Assembly (NCBI GenBank): GCA_036570465.1
Contig: DATCYD010000280.1
Span: 1-8,476 of the forward strand
Reading direction: 5' to 3'
Origin: Anseongella sp036570465
GTDB taxonomy: Bacteria; Bacteroidota; Bacteroidia; Sphingobacteriales; Sphingobacteriaceae
DNA length: 8,476 nt
In this document: positions 1 to 6,543 of the stretch, in pieces
Position numbering within the stretch: the stretch's first letter is position 1
Layout: each line of letters begins with the position of its first letter
The notes under the pieces: model-generated
Databases searched by the model: none
What the model was told of the DNA's origin: nothing
Seen by the model: the letters and a program-made list of their open reading frames with translations, nothing else
Position numbers and translations under genes: made by a program

Positions 1-606
1 AATTCAGCGGAGTTGATCGCACCTTCAGTCTTTGAAGTATGGTGGGACTTCCTGAAGCAGGCTATTTGGGACGACGAATTCCCCGAGCATGAAACCCGGC
101 CCATGCGCCACCCTGCCGATGACCGGACCGTCCGCTTGTTGAAAATGGAAAAAGACGCTCCCTGGTACGACAATGTAAACACCCCGGCACAGGAAACCCT
201 GAATCAGGTCGTGGCCGCCAGTTTTAGCCGTGCGCTTGATTCGCTCCGTCAAACCTACGGCCCCTCCGGCAAAAAATGGCAATGGGGTCAGGTTAAGGGC
301 ACTCATGTGCCTCATCTTCTCGGACAAGACGCTCTCGGGTCCCCGGTGCTTTTTATGGGAGGTGGTAAAGGCACTATTAATGCTCTCAACGATCACAACG
401 GACCGTCCTGGCGAATGGTGGTAGAGATGGGTGACACGATCAAAGCTTACGGAATTTATCCGGGAGGGCAGTCGGGCAATCCCGGCAGCCCCTGGTACGA
501 TAATATGATCGGGACCTGGCAGCAAGGCCGGCTGAATGAGCTCGTGTTTCTCTTATCCCCCGACGAAACCAATCCCGGCATTGTCTCCAAACTGGAACTT
601 CAATGA
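1..606 (+). CDS. Penicillin acylase family hydrolase, C-terminal part (5' end outside window)
   Basis: This is the C-terminal 201 residues of a penicillin acylase (penicillin amidase) family protein, an Ntn-hydrolase that is normally exported and self-cleaves into alpha and beta subunits to hydrolyse amide bonds. The frame is open from base 1, so the gene begins upstream; the TTG at 13 is only the first start-like codon in the window. The piece matches the end of the beta subunit. It has the block GPSWRMVVEMGD, the hallmark YPGGQSGNPGSPWYDN, and a following tryptophan-rich stretch (IGTWQQGRLNELVFL). The catalytic N-terminal Ser of the beta subunit lies upstream and cannot be checked. The stop TGA overlaps the ATG of the next gene (ATGA), suggesting translational coupling. 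The natural substrate in this organism is unknown; family members also include acyl-homoserine-lactone and other amide acylases. Confidence 0.93.
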   Translation, partial: NSAELIAPSVFEVWWDFLKQAIWDDEFPEHETRPMRHPADDRTVRLLKMEKDAPWYDNVNTPAQETLNQVVAASFSRALDSLRQTYGPSGKKWQWGQVKGTHVPHLLGQDALGSPVLFMGGGKGTINALNDHNGPSWRMVVEMGDTIKAYGIYPGGQSGNPGSPWYDNMIGTWQQGRLNELVFLLSPDETNPGIVSKLELQ

Positions 607-950
607 AACTATTCTCCCTGATACTGGTCGTCGGTTTGCTACTTCAGCTATGGTTGCCCTGGTGGGTCATTATGCTTGTCCCCTTCGCCGGATGTATATG
701 GCTGGCGCCCACTGCCGCCCGGGCGTTTAACTTAAGCTTTCTGGCGATCTTCCTGATCTGGCTGTGCGCGAGTCTGCTGATCCATTTTCGTTCCGGAGGA
801 TTACTTACCGAACGCGTGTCGGATTTGCTCCATGCCGGCTCTTCTGTGGTGCTTATTCTCATAACCGCCTTTACCGGCGGGCTTGCCGCCGGCTTCGCCG
901 GGTGGGCAGGTTACGAAATGCGGCTCTTCTACCAACGATCAAGGCGTTGA
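603..950 (+). CDS. Small hydrophobic membrane protein, unknown function
   Basis: A 115-residue protein that I do not recognise as a named family. It is strongly hydrophobic, with about four likely membrane segments: roughly residues 3-18, 20-36, 43-62 and 80-104. A short basic tail follows (YQRSRR). A loop with charged residues (HFRSGGLLTERVSDLLHAG, about 61-79) separates the third and fourth segments. The ATG shares bases with the stop of the penicillin acylase gene (ATGA), which fixes the start and implies coupled translation. The two proteins may therefore be made together, but a functional link is only inferred from this arrangement. The gene ends 25 bases before the converging epimerase stop, and no clear terminator hairpin is visible in that gap. 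Confidence 0.8.
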   Translation: MKLFSLILVVGLLLQLWLPWWVIMLVPFAGCIWLAPTAARAFNLSFLAIFLIWLCASLLIHFRSGGLLTERVSDLLHAGSSVVLILITAFTGGLAAGFAGWAGYEMRLFYQRSRR

Positions 951-975
951 GAACCGATCGTAACATGTCCGCCGT

Positions 976-1950
976 TTACCGCGACTCCTCCCGGACCTTT
1001 ATTTGTCCTTCAATCCACCGGTAGGTTTCCCCGACCCCTTCCCGTAAAGGTTTTGAGGGCGCCCATCCTAATTTTTCCCGGATCAACCGGTTGTCTGAGT
1101 TCCGGCCCCGTACGCCCACAGGCCCGGAAATATGCTTAACGGACAATTGTTTTCCCGAAACCGCGATCACCATCTCCGTGAAATCATTGATGGAAATCAT
1201 TTCTTCGGATCCGATGTTCACCGGTTCACTGAAATCAGACTGCATCAGTCTCCTTACTCCTTCAACGCATTCATCAATAATGAGAAAGGATCTGGTCTGT
1301 TTACCATCGCCCCATATTTCAATCACATCATGATCTTTCGCCAAGGCCACTTTTCTGCAAATCGCGGCAGGCGCCTTTTCCCGGCCGCCGTCCCATGTTC
1401 CCAGTGGACCGAAAATATTGTGAAACCGTGCAATCCGGACTTCAATACCATGATTTTTTTGATAAGACAGGTAAAGACGTTCGCTAAACAATTTCTCCCA
1501 GCCATATTCACTGTCCGGTGCGGCCGGATATGCGGAATCTTCCGAGCACGTCGGATTATCCGGGTCCAACTGATTGTACTCAGGGTACATGCATGCAGAA
1601 GACGAATAAAAAATACGTTTTACCCCTTTTCGTTTGGCTTCTTCGAGGACATTCAGATTACATAATGCCGAATTATGCATAATGTCAGCATCGTTATCTC
1701 CCGTAAACACAAATCCAGCCCCTCCCATATCCGCTGCCAGCTGATAGATCTCATCCAGATCATCCGAAACTACCTCCGCGCATACACGGGGATCGCGCAA
1801 ATCTCCTTTAACGAATTTGTCCGCCCCGGTATTTCCAAATTCGTGCTCTTTTATGTCAACGCCGGCCACCCAATAACCTTCTGCTTTCAACCGATTAATA
1901 AGATGCCCGCCGATAAACCCTCCTGCTCCGCAAACCAATGCTTTTTTCAT
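976..1950 (-). CDS. GDP-mannose 3,5-epimerase-like NAD-dependent epimerase (extended SDR)
   Basis: A 324-residue extended short-chain dehydrogenase/reductase. The start is taken at the ATG at 1950 (MKKALVCG); a TTG two codons upstream is possible but less likely. The NAD-binding glycine motif GAGGFIG is at residues 8-14. The sequence closely follows plant GDP-mannose 3,5-epimerase, with AADMGGAGFVF, SSSACMYPE, RFHNIFGPLGTW, GGREKAPAAICRK, WGDGKQTRSF, PVNIGSEEM and GVRGRNSDN. From recalled family knowledge, the Arabidopsis catalytic residues are Cys145, Tyr174, Lys178, Lys217 and Arg306. Here they fall at Cys120, Tyr149, Lys153, Lys192 and Arg281, a constant offset of 25. The plant enzyme turns GDP-D-mannose into GDP-L-galactose and GDP-L-gulose. 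The same reaction is inferred here, in the cytoplasm, feeding a sugar polymer or an ascorbate-like route. No glycosyltransferase or polysaccharide genes are adjacent, so the pathway is open. The enzyme is probably not a UDP-sugar epimerase, given the Cys in the active-site motif and the ADMGG block. Confidence 0.93.
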   Translation of the reverse strand: MKKALVCGAGGFIGGHLINRLKAEGYWVAGVDIKEHEFGNTGADKFVKGDLRDPRVCAEVVSDDLDEIYQLAADMGGAGFVFTGDNDADIMHNSALCNLNVLEEAKRKGVKRIFYSSSACMYPEYNQLDPDNPTCSEDSAYPAAPDSEYGWEKLFSERLYLSYQKNHGIEVRIARFHNIFGPLGTWDGGREKAPAAICRKVALAKDHDVIEIWGDGKQTRSFLIIDECVEGVRRLMQSDFSEPVNIGSEEMISINDFTEMVIAVSGKQLSVKHISGPVGVRGRNSDNRLIREKLGWAPSKPLREGVGETYRWIEGQIKVREESR

Positions 1951-1967
1951 ATTCAAAATTTAAAACC

Positions 1968-1975
1968 CAAATATA
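1968..1975 (-). promoter_or_regulatory. Candidate Bacteroidota -7 box for the epimerase gene
   Basis: On the minus strand this reads TATATTTG, a full match to the Bacteroidota -7 consensus TAnnTTTG. It lies 17 bases upstream of the ATG at 1950, which would give a leader of about ten bases. No TTTG -33 element is seen at the expected 19-21 base spacing, so support rests on the -7 box and its position. Confidence 0.4.
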
Positions 1976-2033
1976 TCAACAACAAGAAGATTTGTTCAGA
2001 GTTTTTTTCGGGACCTTTATTGGAGCCTTCCCG

Positions 2034-2067
2034 CCGACAACAACGTCTCAACGGTCGCCTTTGTCGG
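2034..2067. repeat. Inverted repeat CCGACAA / TTGTCGG
   Basis: Perfect 7-base arms at 2034-2040 and 2061-2067 flank a 20-base loop. It lies immediately before the larger palindrome and may belong to the same repetitive element. It is not followed by a T run on either strand in a way that suggests a terminator. Confidence 0.5.
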
Positions 2068-2076
2068 GCCCCGAGG

Positions 2077-2176
2077 GTTTTGAAGCGTCCTGTCTTCGCT
2101 AAAGCTGATGTTGGGGCCCCGAGGGCTGGCGCCCTCGCCCAACATCCAAAGTCGCTCAGACAGGACGCTTCAAAAC
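2077..2176. repeat. 100-base composite palindrome (REP/BIME-like element)
   Basis: The outer arms are perfect over 18 bases: GTTTTGAAGCGTCCTGTC at 2077-2094 and its reverse complement at 2159-2176. After an imperfect internal section, a second stem pairs GATGTTGGG (2107-2115) with CCCAACATC (2138-2146). A third, terminal stem pairs CGAGGGC (2120-2126) with GCCCTCG (2131-2137) around the loop TGGC. The whole could fold as one long hairpin or cruciform. Its place between two divergent genes argues against a simple terminator. It resembles dispersed extragenic palindromes in general form, but copy number in the genome cannot be judged from one window. Confidence 0.75.
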
Positions 2177-2264
2177 TGACCCGGGAACAAGGGGGCGTTT
2201 AGGCGGGGTGCTTCAAAACCGGAGGAGCGATCCTTCGATGGGTCCATGCCGCCATAATAATTGT

Positions 2265-2272
2265 TACTTTTG
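2265..2272 (+). promoter_or_regulatory. Candidate -7 box for the LuxE-like gene
   Basis: TACTTTTG fits the Bacteroidota -7 consensus TAnnTTTG and overlaps the last TTTTGAAGC copy. It ends only seven bases before the GTG taken as the start, so transcription would begin at or next to the start codon and the message would be leaderless. No -33 TTTG is seen about 20 bases upstream. This is weak support on its own. Confidence 0.3.
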
Positions 2273-2279
2273 AAGCATC

Positions 2280-3263
2280 GTGACTCCGACATCCATTTTC
2301 AAAATTAGCGACCGGGAAGAATTCCGAAGAAAAACCCTGGAGGTATTCCGCTACCAGGCCGGGGCCAACCCCACCTACCGGGAATTCGTCCGGCTACTGG
2401 GCATTGATCCGGAAAAGATCCACGAACCGGAGGCGATCCCATTCCTTCCTATCAGCTTTTTCAAGACGCACCGGGTGGTTACCGGAGACGGGAAAGAAGA
2501 AATGATCTTTACCAGTTCAGGAACAACGGGCAGCGCTACCAGCAGTCACTTTGTCTCAGACCTGGATCTTTACCGGAAGAGTTTTCTGAACGGATTCGGC
2601 CATTTCTACGGAGATGTCCGGAAGTACCGGATACTGGCTCTGCTTCCCGGTTACCTGGAACGCTCCGGGTCATCCCTTGTATTCATGGTCCGGGAGTTGA
2701 TCTCGCTCAGCGGGCACGCCGAAAGCGGATTCTTTCTGCACGATCACGACCGGTTACTGCAGGTGCTTGAAGAATTTGAACAGAAACAACAGCCAACCCT
2801 TCTGATCGGTGTATCCCACGCACTGCTGGACCTGGCTGAAAAACACCAGCTTCGCCTCACGCACACGCTCGTGATGGAAACCGGCGGCATGAAGGGAAGG
2901 CGAAGGGAAATGGTCCGGGAAGAATTACACGAAATACTAATGAAACGGCTCGGTGTCACATCCATTCATTCAGAATATGGCATGACGGAATTACTCTCCC
3001 AGGCGTATTCGCAGGGAGGGGGGCGTTTCTCCTGTCCCCCCTGGATGCAGGTACTTACCCGGGAACTGAATGATCCATTTGCCTTTGAGCCGCAGGGACG
3101 TACGGGCGGTATCAATATTATTGACCTGGCCAATATCCATTCCTGTTCCTTTATCGCCACCGATGATCTGGGAAAAGTCCATCCCGGCGGGGAATTCGAG
3201 ATCCTGGGCCGTTTCGACAACAGCGATATCCGGGGCTGCAATCTCCTGATCGATTCGGAGTGA
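2280..3263 (+). CDS. LuxE/PaaK-type acyl-protein synthetase (AMP-forming)
   Basis: A 327-residue protein of the LuxE/PaaK branch of adenylating enzymes, which activate a carboxylic acid as acyl-AMP and pass it to an acceptor. The phosphate-binding loop is FTSSGTTGSATSSH (residues 77-90). The adenine/acyl region contains ETGGMKGRRRE (200-210) and SEYGMTEL (231-238), and an acidic ATDDLGKV motif follows at 293-300. The end (GRFDNSDIRGCNLL) matches the GR-D hinge region, with little of a C-terminal lid after it, as in LuxE-size proteins. The start is GTG at 2280: an in-frame stop at 2271-2273 rules out anything much earlier, and the next ATG is inside the domain. No luciferase or reductase genes are present, so bioluminescence is not implied. 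Similar orphan genes are common in Bacteroidota and their substrate is unknown. The gene ends 12 bases from the converging oxidoreductase stop. Confidence 0.88.
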   Translation: MTPTSIFKISDREEFRRKTLEVFRYQAGANPTYREFVRLLGIDPEKIHEPEAIPFLPISFFKTHRVVTGDGKEEMIFTSSGTTGSATSSHFVSDLDLYRKSFLNGFGHFYGDVRKYRILALLPGYLERSGSSLVFMVRELISLSGHAESGFFLHDHDRLLQVLEEFEQKQQPTLLIGVSHALLDLAEKHQLRLTHTLVMETGGMKGRRREMVREELHEILMKRLGVTSIHSEYGMTELLSQAYSQGGGRFSCPPWMQVLTRELNDPFAFEPQGRTGGINIIDLANIHSCSFIATDDLGKVHPGGEFEILGRFDNSDIRGCNLLIDSE

Positions 3264-3275
3264 CTTGCCCTGCGA

Positions 3276-4670
3276 TCAGCCTTTCGTTTCTTTCATATTC
3301 TCCGCGTCCCAATGGACCACCCGGTTATTGAAATAGCTTTCATTGCAGGCAAGGGCCGGACCAGCAGCACGAAGACCGAATACTGCATCCTCGACAACCG
3401 GTTTCCCGGTACGGATCGCTTCAAAGAAATTCACAGAATGGTCATAACGGTCATCGTAGCCCTCGGGAGCTGCAAACTGAATATCTTCCGGCTGGGTTAC
3501 CTTCCGGGTTTCAGGAGGGTATTCCTTATCGTACCTGGCCACAAAGGATTTCTTGACGTCTTCGGGAAAGGTACCGTACAAATCCCATCCTCCATAGCCC
3601 GGGGCTTCAGGGAGCAGGTGTTTCTTCAAAACAAAATCATTCCAACCAAGATTGATCACCCCTTCAGTTCCCACGATCCGGGTGCGCTGGCCACCGCCGG
3701 AACCATCGGCAAAATTCACCCGGAGCTGTACCTGGAAAGCCGCATGCTTATCGGTTTTGGGATACTCCATAATAGCCGTCATGATATCCGGTACATCCCG
3801 GCCATCTTCCCAATAGCTGAGATCGCCGGTGGCAATGATGCGCTTCGGCCCCTTCGCACCGGTTATAAAATGGTACCCTGAAATTAGGTGAACGAACAAA
3901 TCGCCGGCTACGCCTGTGCCATAATCCCGGTAATTCCTCCAGCGAAAAAAGCGTTTGGCGTCATAGGCATGAGCGGGGGCATCGCCCACGTATCGTTGCC
4001 AGTCAACCGTTTCCGGGGACGCATCCGGCGGAATAGAATATTGCCAGGCGCCCAGGGCATTATGCCGGTCATAAAATCCTTCTATCACGTTGATATCGCC
4101 GATATCGCCCTGGCGGAATAACTCCTGCGCCCTTGCGAATGCAACGCTGCTGACACGTTGACTACCCACCTGGAATACTTTTCCGGATGTCTTTGCCGCA
4201 TCAATAACGGCATGCCCCTCGTCCAGGTGTTGCACCATGGGCTTTTCACAGTACACGTGTTTGCCAGCCTGCAAGGCATCAATGGCAATATGATCGTGCC
4301 AATGGTCCGGAACAGCAACGATGACCGCATCTACATCCTTCCGATCCAGGATCTGTTTATAATCGCGGGTGGTAAATATTTTTTGTCCGTACACTTCCCT
4401 GGCATGCTCCAGATGCCCGTCGTATAGGTCACAAACGCCAATAAGTTCGATGCCCGGAACCTTCACGGCCGTAGCAAGGTCACCAAAGCCCATGATCCCC
4501 ATACCAATGCAAGCGATGCGTACTTTTTCTTGCGAAGTGGTTTTCGCGGTAGAGGTCAGCACCTCCCGGCGCGTAGTACAGGCCACATTGCTCACGGAAC
4601 CGGTGGCTACCAGGGCCGATGCCCCGCCCAGTTGCTTCAGAAATCTCCTTCGATCGTTTTTGAAAGTCAT
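3276..4670 (-). CDS. Tat-exported Gfo/Idh/MocA family oxidoreductase
   Basis: A 464-residue NAD(P)-dependent oxidoreductase, starting at the ATG at 4670; an in-frame TTG-type extension to 4706 adds residues before the signal and is less likely. The N-terminus has a twin-arginine signal, RRRFLK at residues 7-12, followed by a hydrophobic AL/VA-rich stretch, so the folded, cofactor-loaded enzyme should be exported. A cysteine at 31 (SNVAC) might be a lipid anchor, but the -3 residue is Asn, so this is doubtful. The Rossmann motif GMGIMG is at 56-61, CEKP with the usual catalytic Lys at 141-144, and the GDLFVH segment with Asp257 and His261 matches the family's active site. The C-terminal beta-sheet domain holds TRIVGTEGVINLGW and ends with a family-typical HSVNFFEAIRTGKP block (411-424). 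The substrate is probably a sugar or sugar derivative (inference); the subtype cannot be decided. No partner enzyme is adjacent. Confidence 0.92.
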   Translation of the reverse strand: MTFKNDRRRFLKQLGGASALVATGSVSNVACTTRREVLTSTAKTTSQEKVRIACIGMGIMGFGDLATAVKVPGIELIGVCDLYDGHLEHAREVYGQKIFTTRDYKQILDRKDVDAVIVAVPDHWHDHIAIDALQAGKHVYCEKPMVQHLDEGHAVIDAAKTSGKVFQVGSQRVSSVAFARAQELFRQGDIGDINVIEGFYDRHNALGAWQYSIPPDASPETVDWQRYVGDAPAHAYDAKRFFRWRNYRDYGTGVAGDLFVHLISGYHFITGAKGPKRIIATGDLSYWEDGRDVPDIMTAIMEYPKTDKHAAFQVQLRVNFADGSGGGQRTRIVGTEGVINLGWNDFVLKKHLLPEAPGYGGWDLYGTFPEDVKKSFVARYDKEYPPETRKVTQPEDIQFAAPEGYDDRYDHSVNFFEAIRTGKPVVEDAVFGLRAAGPALACNESYFNNRVVHWDAENMKETKG

Positions 4671-4690
4671 TAGTATTGATTTAGAGGTGA

Positions 4691-4722
4691 TAATATTACA
4701 AAACATGGAAGTTTAATGCAAA
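4691..4722 (-). promoter_or_regulatory. Candidate promoter of the Gfo/Idh/MocA gene
   Basis: On the minus strand TTTG (4722-4719) lies 20 bases upstream of TAATATTA (4698-4691). This has the spacing of a Bacteroidota -33/-7 promoter, but the -7 box fits TAnnTTTG at only six of eight positions. It would start a message with a leader of about 15 bases before the ATG at 4670. The 121-base gap is shared with the divergent regulator gene. Confidence 0.3.
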
Positions 4723-4791
4723 TTCTCCATGGCTTATGCTACTTTCGGATAGGCTCCTCCCTAAAAAATTATTGCGTATATTGATACATGA

Positions 4792-6411
4792 ATGCAAATA
4801 CATGAAAATTGGTCGGAGACGTACGCACAGCTTTTGAAAGCCGGCCAGGAACAAGCGCTGGAACCTAAAGACCTGGAAACACTTGCACTGGCTGCTTACC
4901 TGACTGGCAGGGATGCTGAAAGTTTTCAGATTCTTGAACGGGCCCATCAAGGCTATCTGGACCGAAAAAAAACAGAACAGGCGGTGCGTTGTGCTTTTTG
5001 GCTAGGGCTGATGCTCATGAACGCAGGAGAAAAGGCAAGGGGCGGTGGGTGGTTCTCCAGAGGGGAAAGGCTTCTCGGCGGGGAACAAAGACCAGACTGT
5101 GCAGAGAAAGGATTACTCCTCGTTCCCGCGGCATTAGGGGCGCTCTATGCAGGTCATGCCGGCAAAGCGCTGAAACTTTCTGAGCAGGCTGCGGCAATGG
5201 GAGAACAATTTGGCGATGTGGATCTGATCGCGCTCGGACAACTGGGGCAGGGACAGGCAATGATCCGGCAAGGGGAGGTGGCCAATGGGATAAAGCTACT
5301 CGATGAAACGATGATCACGATAGAAACCGAAGAAGTCTCCCCTGTCGCAAGCGGAATCATTTATTGTGCCGTCATCGAAACCTGTCGTAAGGTTTGGGAT
5401 CTGAGCAGAGCACACGAGTGGACATCGGCGCTCGCCCGCTGGTGTGACGCGCAGCCTGATATCGTCCCTTTCAGAGGACAGTGTTTGGTGCACAGGGCGG
5501 AGATCATTCAGTTTCACGGTGACTGGCATAAAGCCCTGGAGGAAATCACGGACGCCTGCGAACTGCTGACACGACCGCCGGGTGTGCCGGCCGCCGGAGA
5601 AGCCTTTTACCGGAATGCCGAGCTGCTTCGCCTGCTTGGAGAATTCGATGACGCGGAAGACTGTTATCGAAAAGCCGCTAAATGGGGTAAAAACCCGCAA
5701 CCGGGTCTCGCGTTGCTTCGCCTGGCACAGGGGCAGGATGACGCGGCTGAAACCTCCATAAGAAACACCTTACGGGAGACAGAAGATCCGGTAAAACGTG
5801 CGGAGCTGCTCCCCGCGTTCGTGCGTATTATGGTAGCCGTGAAACAAACCGAAGAAGCGCTGGAAGCCGCCAGGGAATTAGGGGGCATTGCCATCGAATT
5901 TGACGCACCCTATCTCTACGCCATATCCGCTTACTGCCAGGGGGCGGTTTTTGTTGCGGAAGGAAATGTTCAGCCTGCCCTGGAGCATTTGCAAAAAGCA
6001 TTGATATTTTGGAACACGCTCCATCTGCCCTACGAATCCGCGCATACCAGGGAACTGAAAGGACTTATTTACCTGAAATTGAATGATAAAGACAATTCAG
6101 ACGCTGAGTTCGCGGCGGCGAAATGGCTTTTTGAACAACTCCAGGCTTTGCCGGATCTGGAACGGATCAATCGGTTACTGAACAAGAAACAGCATCATGA
6201 AACCCATGGCCTGACGCTTCGGGAACTCCAGGTATTGCGCCTGCTCGCATCCGGAAAAACCAACAAAAGCATTGCCTGTGAATTATTCATCAGTGAGCGA
6301 ACCGTGGACCGTCATGTCAGTAATATTTTTAATAAGCTCGGCGTGTCGTCACGGGTAGAAGCTACGGCTTTCGCTCTCAGGAATCAACTAGTGGATGCCG
6401 AACGTCGATAA
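4792..6411 (+). CDS. LuxR-family transcriptional regulator with TPR-like sensor region
   Basis: A 539-residue cytoplasmic regulator. The C-terminal LuxR/GerE helix-turn-helix covers residues 474-533: LTLRELQVLRLLASGKTNKSIA, ISERTVDRHVSNIFNKLGVSSR and the final AxAFALR helix. All the conserved family positions (TxRE, GxTNxxIA, SExTVxxHxxxIxxKLGVxSR) are present. Residues 1-460 are alpha-helical repeats of TPR type, for example around 28-58, 64-97, 145-172, 270-297 and 384-407. There is no Walker A loop, receiver or PAS domain, so it is neither a MalT-type STAND ATPase nor a response regulator. The block VSPVASGIIYCAVIETCRK (182-200) and the following EWTSALARWCDAQPDIVPFRGQCLVHRAE match a family of such regulators I recall from actinobacteria and proteobacteria. 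The signal sensed is unknown. The start at 4792 is the first in-frame ATG, directly before the first helix. The gene lies 132 bases upstream of the favoured methyltransferase start, with two palindromes between them. Confidence 0.9.
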   Translation: MQIHENWSETYAQLLKAGQEQALEPKDLETLALAAYLTGRDAESFQILERAHQGYLDRKKTEQAVRCAFWLGLMLMNAGEKARGGGWFSRGERLLGGEQRPDCAEKGLLLVPAALGALYAGHAGKALKLSEQAAAMGEQFGDVDLIALGQLGQGQAMIRQGEVANGIKLLDETMITIETEEVSPVASGIIYCAVIETCRKVWDLSRAHEWTSALARWCDAQPDIVPFRGQCLVHRAEIIQFHGDWHKALEEITDACELLTRPPGVPAAGEAFYRNAELLRLLGEFDDAEDCYRKAAKWGKNPQPGLALLRLAQGQDDAAETSIRNTLRETEDPVKRAELLPAFVRIMVAVKQTEEALEAARELGGIAIEFDAPYLYAISAYCQGAVFVAEGNVQPALEHLQKALIFWNTLHLPYESAHTRELKGLIYLKLNDKDNSDAEFAAAKWLFEQLQALPDLERINRLLNKKQHHETHGLTLRELQVLRLLASGKTNKSIACELFISERTVDRHVSNIFNKLGVSSRVEATAFALRNQLVDAERR

Positions 6412-6462
6412 AACTCAGTGACCCTCGTCTTTCCATGCTTCTTGTCTGATTTATTCTCCCTG

Positions 6463-6478
6463 TGGGTAGAATTACCCA
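6463..6478. promoter_or_regulatory. Palindrome 1 TGGGTA-GAAT-TACCCA (operator or weak terminator)
   Basis: Perfect 6-base arms surround a GAAT centre, 51 bases after the regulator's stop. A run ATTTTT follows, so on the plus strand it could also act as a weak intrinsic terminator for the regulator gene. The near-identical second palindrome 36 bases downstream (centre to centre) favours a protein-binding site. The two readings are not exclusive. Confidence 0.5.
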
Positions 6479-6500
6479 TTTTTCGCCTTCCCTAAAATTT

Positions 6501-6512
6501 GGGTAATTACCC
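6501..6512. promoter_or_regulatory. Palindrome 2 GGGTAATTACCC (candidate operator)
   Basis: A perfect 12-base palindrome. With the preceding T it equals palindrome 1 minus two bases (TGGGTA-ATTACCC against TGGGTA-GA-ATTACCC). It lies just upstream of the methyltransferase, where a repressor or activator could act. It would be inside the coding sequence if the TTG at 6499 were the start, which is one reason to prefer a later start. Confidence 0.5.
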
Positions 6513-6543
6513 CGATGCGGTGAGTCTTTGCGCCGCAGTAGAT

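Larger units (their letters stand above)
1951..2279. other. 329-base divergent intergenic region rich in palindromes
   Basis: This non-coding stretch separates two genes transcribed away from each other, so it should carry both promoters. It also holds a hairpin at 2034-2067, a 100-base composite palindrome at 2077-2176, and four copies of the 9-mer TTTTGAAGC (2078-2086 +, 2167-2175 -, 2210-2218 -, 2268-2276 +). A 12-base direct repeat GGGCCCCGAGGG occurs at 2066-2077 and 2114-2125. An open frame crosses it on the plus strand, but that frame is antisense to the epimerase and runs through the palindrome, so I do not treat it as a gene. Confidence 0.75.

Noticed and set aside
25..525. Minus-strand open frame of 166 codons
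   Set aside because: Antisense shadow of the penicillin acylase C-terminus, which has family hallmark motifs on the plus strand.
1675..2202. Plus-strand open frame of 175 codons over the epimerase start and the palindrome
   Set aside because: It is antisense to the well-supported epimerase for half its length and then reads through the inverted repeats; the predicted protein has no recognisable motif.
2280..3263. A bioluminescence (lux) locus suggested by LuxE similarity and a LuxR-family regulator
   Set aside because: No luciferase, reductase or autoinducer synthase is present; the regulator has TPR-like repeats rather than an autoinducer-binding domain, and lies on the far side of an unrelated convergent gene.
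3264..3275. Bidirectional terminator between the convergent LuxE-like and oxidoreductase genes
   Set aside because: Only 12 bases separate the stops and no hairpin with a T run is visible there.
4704..4731. Inverted repeat CATGGA / TCCATG in the oxidoreductase-regulator gap
   Set aside because: Six-base arms with a 16-base loop are easily found by chance, and no second copy supports it as an operator.
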